From: Acholeplasmataceae bacterium
GTDB taxonomy: Bacteria; Bacillota; Negativicutes; Acidaminococcales; Acidaminococcaceae
DNA length: 18,650 bases
Direction: 5' to 3'
NCBI GenBank assembly: GCA_012744295.1
Contig: JAAYIB010000181.1
Location: 1-18,650, forward strand
The notes under the pieces were generated by a model. That model ran no database searches. It saw only the letters and a list, made by a program, of their open reading frames with translations, and had not been told where the DNA came from. Positions 14,499 through 18,650 of the stretch are shown piece by piece. Position numbers and translations under genes: made by a program. Each line of letters starts with the position of its first letter. Positions within the stretch are counted from its first letter, which is position 1.

Positions 14499-14708
14499 TT
14501 AAAGCATGTTTTCCGGATTAACCGATTCCAGAATACATTTGACAGCTTTTTCAAACTTGGGACGCGGAATCATCACAAACCTGCCGCAGCCTCGGCATCT
14601 CAAACCAAAATCGATGCCCGTGCGGGTTATCTCCCATTCGTAGGAACCGCAGGGATGTGCTTTCTTCATACGTACGATGTCGCCGACCGAATATTGAACT
14701 TTATCCAT
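14499..14708 (-). CDS. DUF951 family small protein
   Basis: A 69-residue protein of the DUF951 family (YyzM-like). Family signatures: DIVRMKKAHPCGSYEWEI in the N-terminal half and LRCRGCGRFVMIPRPKFEK in the C-terminal half, each shorter here than the full element. Cysteines C20 in HPCG and C38/C41 in CRGC could form a zinc-binding site, but this is inference. Function is unknown. In Bacillus the gene neighbours ychF and chromosome-segregation genes; here it lies two genes from ychF, after the liv transporter. It starts 6 bp after the CBS-ACT gene, with a weak purine run (AAGTGAG) as ribosome site. Confidence 0.92.
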   Translation of the reverse strand: MDKVQYSVGDIVRMKKAHPCGSYEWEITRTGIDFGLRCRGCGRFVMIPRPKFEKAVKCILESVNPENML

Positions 14709-14714
14709 AAATAC

Positions 14715-15374
14715 TCACTTACCGTTGCCTTTAACGGTGCTGATGTCTTTAATTGTGTAGCCTGCCTGTCTGATTTCCTCGATAACGTCCAGGCCGTGCG
14801 TCAAATCGGCGCGAATCATTATTTCCGCGCTTTCCGGTCCTTTTGAACGCGTGACGGCGGAGATGATGTTGATGCCGCGTTTCTTGAAGATGCTGGCCAC
14901 ATCGGCAAGCACGCCTACCTGATCGCTGGCGTCAACGGTAATTTTCGTGGAAGTCTTGGCAAAACCCATGATGTCGACAAAAGCCTTGAAAATATCGCTG
15001 TCCGTTACTATTCCGCAAAGCTTGTTGTCGATGGCGACCACCGGCAGGGCGCCGATCTTGTTTGTATAAAGCAGATAGGCCGCTTCTTCGATTTCCGAGG
15101 TGTCATTGACAGTGATGACGGTCTTGGTCATAACGTCCCTGACCCGCAGCTTGGATAAGAGGTAGTTTGCCTCATATTTGGAAAGAGTGGTAGCGTCAGA
15201 CGGCTCGCTGCGGCCGACGTCACCGTCAGTGATCATGCCCTTGATGCGTTTGATGTCATCTGTGACCGGCAGTCTTCTTATGTTCTTGTTCCGCATCAGT
15301 TCACGGACTTCCAGAATCGTCTTGTCCTCCTCGGTCGTAATTACGTTTTGTGTCATTAACTCCCTGATGAGCAT
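14715..15374 (-). CDS. CBS-CBS-ACT domain sensor protein (AcuB-like)
   Basis: A 219-residue cytoplasmic protein. It has CBS domain 1 (about 1-57, LRELM..RRLPVTD..GMITDGDV), CBS domain 2 (about 78-135, VRDVMTKTVITV..GALPVV..GIVTDSDI) and an ACT domain (about 144-210, with DQVGVLADVASIFKKRGINI). CBS pairs usually bind adenine nucleotides and ACT domains bind amino acids, so the protein could report energy and amino-acid status. AcuB-like proteins are associated with acetoin use or acetyl-CoA synthetase in Bacillus. Here it follows livF by 25 bp, suggesting a link to branched-chain amino acids, but that is inference. AAAGGAG lies about 10 nt before the ATG, in the loop of a hairpin (15379-15398). 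Confidence 0.9.
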   Translation of the reverse strand: MLIRELMTQNVITTEEDKTILEVRELMRNKNIRRLPVTDDIKRIKGMITDGDVGRSEPSDATTLSKYEANYLLSKLRVRDVMTKTVITVNDTSEIEEAAYLLYTNKIGALPVVAIDNKLCGIVTDSDIFKAFVDIMGFAKTSTKITVDASDQVGVLADVASIFKKRGINIISAVTRSKGPESAEIMIRADLTHGLDVIEEIRQAGYTIKDISTVKGNGK

Positions 15375-15378
15375 TGAA

Positions 15379-15398
15379 AATCACTCTCCTTTGTGATT
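15379..15398 (-). promoter_or_regulatory. Hairpin exposing the ribosome site of the CBS-ACT gene
   Basis: On the minus strand AATCAC and GTGATT form a 6-bp stem with an 8-nt loop, AAAGGAGA, that contains the Shine-Dalgarno sequence. It starts 1-2 bases after the livF stop and ends 4 bases before the ATG. It may set relative translation of this gene within the polycistronic message. Confidence 0.4.
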
Positions 15399-15399
15399 A

Positions 15400-16104
15400 T
15401 TAACCGCCTAAATACGCCTTGCGGACAGCTTCGCTGCTTGCCAGTTCCTTAGCCGTTCCGGCCAGGGCAATGCGGCCCGTTTCCAATACATAGGCCTTGT
15501 CGGCAATCGACAGTGCCATGTTGGCGTTTTGCTCTACCAGTAGAACGGTTGTCCCGCTTTCATTGATTTCCTGGATTATGTAGAAAATTTCCTTGACAAG
15601 CAAGGGAGCAAGACCCATGGAAGGCTCGTCCAGCAAAAGCAGACGCGGCTTGCTCATCAGCGCCCGGCCCATGGCCAGCATCTGCTGCTCGCCGCCGGAC
15701 AGTGTGCCGGCAACCTGGAACTTACGCTCTGCGAGGCGCGGAAATTTGCGGAAAACATCCTCAAAGTCCCTCGAAATCTCGTCCTTGTCGGTCCGTAAAT
15801 AAGCGCCGAGCTCCAAGTTTTCCATAACGGTCATGTTAGAGAAAACACGGCGTCCTTCCGGCACCTGACACAGACCCATGCCGACTATTTTATGGGCCGC
15901 CGAGCCGTCTATACGGTTATCCTCAAATAATATCGTACCGCTCTTTGGTTTCAAAAGACCTGAAATAGTGCGCAAGGTAGTCGACTTGCCGGCGCCGTTC
16001 GAGCCGACCAGGGTTACGATTTCTCCCTTTGCGACTTGGATGCTGATGCCCTTGATGGCGTGGATGGCACCATAATATACATCAATATTGTTGACTTTTA
16101 ACAT
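15400..16104 (-). CDS. livF: High-affinity branched-chain amino acid ABC transporter ATP-binding protein LivF
   Basis: A 234-residue ABC ATPase of the LivF type. Walker A GSNGAGKST, signature LSGGEQQ, Walker B LLLLDEPSMGL and an H-loop region around LLVEQNA are visible. It couples ATP hydrolysis to uptake of leucine, isoleucine or valine together with LivG and the LivHM membrane pair. ATG at 16104 shares one base with the livG stop (TAATG) and has GAGGAGGT about 8 nt upstream. A periplasmic or lipoprotein binding protein (LivJ/LivK) should precede livH and is not in the window. The motifs are all intact. Related transporters can also take urea or amides, so substrate specificity is family-based. 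Confidence 0.95.
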   Translation of the reverse strand: MLKVNNIDVYYGAIHAIKGISIQVAKGEIVTLVGSNGAGKSTTLRTISGLLKPKSGTILFEDNRIDGSAAHKIVGMGLCQVPEGRRVFSNMTVMENLELGAYLRTDKDEISRDFEDVFRKFPRLAERKFQVAGTLSGGEQQMLAMGRALMSKPRLLLLDEPSMGLAPLLVKEIFYIIQEINESGTTVLLVEQNANMALSIADKAYVLETGRIALAGTAKELASSEAVRKAYLGG

Positions 16105-16874
16105 TATGATACCTCCTCGCCAAGATAAGCCTCGATAACCCGCTTGTTGCTCTTGATTTCCTCAGGCAGACCCTGAGCGATACAGCAGCCGTATTCAAGG
16201 ACGTATATTCTTTCGCATACGTTCATGACAAGACTCATATCGTGTTCAATCAAGAGGATGCTGAGCTTGAATTCATCGCGAATCCAACGGATCATTTCCA
16301 TCAGTTCGTGAGTTTCCTGAGGGTTCATGCCCGCCGCAGGCTCGTCAAGGAGCAGCAGCTTGGGTTCGGTTGCGAGGGCACGTGCGATTTCGAGACGGCG
16401 CTGCTCGCCGTAGGGCAGGTTTTTCGCCTGCTCATAGGCCTTGTCGTCCAGCTTGAAAATCTTTAAAAGCGAAAGCGCCTTATTGATTATTTCTTCTTCT
16501 TCGCTAAAATACCTGCCGAAACGCGCGACGGCTTCCGGCAAAGAATATTTGACATGCATGTTGTAGGCAATCTTGACGTTGTCGATTACCGACAACTCCG
16601 AGAAAAGCCTGATGTTCTGAAACGTGCGGGCCATACCCATGGCCGTTACCTGGTAGGGTTTCTTGCCGTTGACAAGGTTTCCTTCGAAAGTAATCGTGCC
16701 TTCCGTCGGCTCATAAACGCCCGTCAGCATGTTGAAAGCCGTCGTTTTGCCTGCCCCGTTCGGGCCAATCAGGCCAACGAGCTCGCCCTTGTTGATTTCC
16801 ATTGTGAAATTGGAAACCGCGCGCAATCCGCCGAAAACCATTGAAATGTCATTTACCTTCAGCAGTTCTTCCAT
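16104..16874 (-). CDS. livG: Branched-chain amino acid ABC transporter ATP-binding protein LivG
   Basis: A 256-residue ABC ATPase of the LivG type, longer than LivF because of the family insertion between Walker A and the signature. Visible are Walker A GPNGAGKTT, the MARTFQNIRLF segment typical of LivG, the signature-like NLPYGEQRRLEIARAL, Walker B LLLLDEPAAGMN and the H-loop IEHDMSLV. The signature is LPYGEQ rather than LSGGQ, which is normal for LivG. The ATG at 16874 lies inside the livM end (26-bp overlap) with GGAGGCGG 6 nt upstream, so translation is coupled. Partner of LivF in the importer. Confidence 0.95.
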   Translation of the reverse strand: MEELLKVNDISMVFGGLRAVSNFTMEINKGELVGLIGPNGAGKTTAFNMLTGVYEPTEGTITFEGNLVNGKKPYQVTAMGMARTFQNIRLFSELSVIDNVKIAYNMHVKYSLPEAVARFGRYFSEEEEIINKALSLLKIFKLDDKAYEQAKNLPYGEQRRLEIARALATEPKLLLLDEPAAGMNPQETHELMEMIRWIRDEFKLSILLIEHDMSLVMNVCERIYVLEYGCCIAQGLPEEIKSNKRVIEAYLGEEVS

Positions 16875-17811
16875 TGTTGCCGCCTCCTAACTTAAACATT
16901 TTGAGGCTAAGTTCCTTGTTGCCGAACAAGCCTTGCGGACGGTAAAGCATCAACACGATCAACGTGATTGAATAAATTACCATACGCCATTCGGGATATT
17001 CTGCCAGGAAGGCGGAAATGCCAGTCAGTAATACGGCGCCTGTTATGGCTCCGCTCATGCTGCCGAGGCCTCCCAGGACAACCATGGTCAGGATGTCGAA
17101 GGAGCGCATGAAGGTAAAGGAAGCCGGATGGGCAATGTAAAAATAATGGGAAAACAGGACGCCCGCCGTACCCGCAAAGGCTGCGCCGAGGGTAAAAGCC
17201 ATTACCTTGTATTTGGTGGTGTCGATGCCCATGGTTTCCGCCGCTATTTCATTTTCGCGGATAGCGAGGCAGGCACGACCGGGAGCAGAATTCACAAAGT
17301 TCTTGATGAAGAAGATTACGATGACGCCGACCAGAAATACCCAGGCAAAGTTCGTATGGCGGGGTATGCCCATCAGCCCTGATGCTCCGCCGACATATTC
17401 GATGTTCAGGATGCAGATGCGGATAATCTCGCCAAGGCCGAGTGTGGCGATGGCAAGGTAGTCACCCTGGAGACGCAGCGTCGGCAGTCCGATCAAAAAG
17501 CCTAATGCGCCGGCACAAATCGTGCCGACAATAAGAGCCAGTTCAAACGGCAGTCCCAGCTTAACCGTAACAATCGCACCGGTATAGGCTCCTACCGCCA
17601 AAAAGCCGGCGTGTCCGATCGAAAACTGGCCGGTGTATCCGTTAATCAGATTCAAGCTTACAGAGAGGATGATGTTAATTCCTATCAAAACGATATTCAG
17701 TTCCCAAAAGGGTCCGATTATTTCAAACATTATCATCAGCTGCATTACCACGTACAGGGCGAAACAACCGATCAGGGACATGATGTCACGTTTTCTAATA
17801 TTATTCATCAT
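16849..17811 (-). CDS. livM: Branched-chain amino acid ABC transporter permease LivM
   Basis: A hydrophobic permease of 320 residues with about 8-10 membrane segments. The LivM hallmarks are LNLINGYTGQFSIGHAGF near the N-terminal third (key: GYxGQxSxGH), ATLGLGEIIRI, and the ENEIAAETMGID cytoplasmic loop. AFAGTAGVLFSHY and VLGGLGSMSGAITGA follow near the end. It forms the translocation pore with LivH. Starts at 17817 (GTG, immediately after the livH stop), 17811 and 17808 (ATG ATG) are possible; AGGTGA favours the ATGs and I list 17811. The C-terminal tail carries the livG ribosome site. Confidence 0.93.
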   Translation of the reverse strand: MMNNIRKRDIMSLIGCFALYVVMQLMIMFEIIGPFWELNIVLIGINIILSVSLNLINGYTGQFSIGHAGFLAVGAYTGAIVTVKLGLPFELALIVGTICAGALGFLIGLPTLRLQGDYLAIATLGLGEIIRICILNIEYVGGASGLMGIPRHTNFAWVFLVGVIVIFFIKNFVNSAPGRACLAIRENEIAAETMGIDTTKYKVMAFTLGAAFAGTAGVLFSHYFYIAHPASFTFMRSFDILTMVVLGGLGSMSGAITGAVLLTGISAFLAEYPEWRMVIYSITLIVLMLYRPQGLFGNKELSLKMFKLGGGNNGRTAEGK

Positions 17812-17817
17812 CGTCAC

Positions 17818-18650
17818 CTACACTTTCTCACGGATATTTTTGCCCAAGAGGCCGGAAGGCTTGTAGAGCAAAATGATAATCAGGATGGCAAAAGCCGCCG
17901 CGTCGCGGAAAGTAGAGGAGAAAAAGCCACTGACCATTGCTTCGACAATTCCCATGATCAGCCCGCCGAGCACTGCGCCCGGAATGATGCCGATACCGCC
18001 GAGCACGGCAGCCACGAAGGCCTTCATGCCGGGCATCATGCCCATCAACGGGTCAATCGAGTTATAGTAGATGCCGACCAGGACGCCGGCGGCCGCCGCT
18101 AATGCCGATCCAAGCGCGAAGGTCATCGAGATGATTCTGTCAATGTTTATGCCCATCAGAAGAGCTGCGTCCTTGTCAAAGGATACGGCCCGCATCGCCT
18201 TGCCAACCTTCGTTTTGTTGACGATATAGGTCAGGCCGGCCATTAAGACCAGAGCGCTGACCAGTATGACAACCTGCTGGTTGTTGATTATGAGGCCGCC
18301 GATATTGTAGACCGAAGCCTCAAAGACTGTCGGAAACGTCCTCGGCTGGGGAGTCGCGATCAGAATCATGCCGTACTCAAGAAAGAAGGAAACGCCGATA
18401 GCGGTAATCAGTATTGCGATACGGGGAGCGTTACGCATGGGTCTATACGCGACGCGTTCGATGATAATGCCGACGAGAGCCGCCGAAACCATGGCGAAGA
18501 TCAGGGCCGGTATGAAAGAGAGCTTCAGCATCGTCGTCGCCACAAAACCCAGATAAGCTCCGACCATATAGATGTCGCCGTGGGCAAAGTTGATAAGCTT
18601 GATAATGCCGTAAATCATAGTGTAGCCAAGGGCAATCAAGGCGTAAATAC
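17818..18650 (-). CDS. livH: Branched-chain amino acid ABC transporter permease LivH (partial, 5' end off the right edge)
   Basis: The frame is open to the right edge. Residues seen begin IYALIALGYTMIYGIIKLINFAHGD (key: ALGYTMIYG and NFAHGD), which is the usual LivH opening, so only some 15-20 N-terminal residues are missing. Further family elements are ERVAYRPMRNAP, KVGKAMRAVSFDKDAA with the EAA-like cytoplasmic loop, and AVLGGIGIIPGAVLGG near the C-terminus. Several membrane helices are evident. The stop at 17818 directly precedes livM. The true start, promoter and likely binding-protein gene are outside the window. Confidence 0.93.
   Translation of the reverse strand, partial: IYALIALGYTMIYGIIKLINFAHGDIYMVGAYLGFVATTMLKLSFIPALIFAMVSAALVGIIIERVAYRPMRNAPRIAILITAIGVSFFLEYGMILIATPQPRTFPTVFEASVYNIGGLIINNQQVVILVSALVLMAGLTYIVNKTKVGKAMRAVSFDKDAALLMGINIDRIISMTFALGSALAAAAGVLVGIYYNSIDPLMGMMPGMKAFVAAVLGGIGIIPGAVLGGLIMGIVEAMVSGFFSSTFRDAAAFAILIIILLYKPSGLLGKNIREKV

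Overview
The window is a compact bacterial segment, about half G+C by eye, with every gene but one on the minus strand. Anaerobic Hdr-type electron bifurcation, strong GGAGG ribosome sites, a DUF951 gene near ychF, and a liv operon carrying a CBS-ACT protein all point to an anaerobic Firmicute. A Negativicutes-like organism is my best guess. It is inference and rests on gene content only.

Layout from the right edge in the direction of transcription. (1) A branched-chain amino acid ABC transporter livH (cut by the window edge)-livM-livG-livF, continuing into a CBS-CBS-ACT sensor protein and a small DUF951 protein, ending at an intrinsic terminator (14427-14469). (2) A GNAT acetyltransferase. 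(3) ychF, with its own promoter, a 16-bp palindrome and a terminator. (4) A PHP-family histidinol-phosphatase overlapping a fumarylacetoacetate-hydrolase-family gene. (5) The only plus-strand gene, a 4-oxalocrotonate-tautomerase-like protein, which shares a bidirectional terminator with the FAH gene and diverges from the next operon. (6) A pantothenate operon: DUF2520 oxidoreductase-panB-panC-panD. It is preceded by a roughly 190-nt leader that ends in a strong terminator 25 nt before the first start codon. (7) ftsH and a small endonuclease-V-like pyrimidine-dimer glycosylase gene. (8) A heterodisulfide-reductase-like operon hdrB-hdrC-hdrA-mvhD and a large FrhB-like/ferredoxin subunit that runs off the left edge. 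This operon also has a terminator-like structure in its leader, a three-way junction followed by T7.

Functionally, the pan operon supplies three of the four pantothenate steps. The fourth, ketopantoate reduction, may be done by the DUF2520 protein. The Hdr operon encodes a soluble flavin/iron-sulfur complex that probably bifurcates electrons, with MvhD linking HdrABC to an electron-input module that lies partly outside the window. The most interesting points are the two leader attenuators (pan and hdr), an apparent one-base frameshift near the 5' end of hdrA, the DUF2520 gene as a possible ketopantoate reductase, and a hairpin that displays the ribosome site of the CBS-ACT gene. I saw no tRNA, rRNA, CRISPR array, insertion sequence or phage gene.
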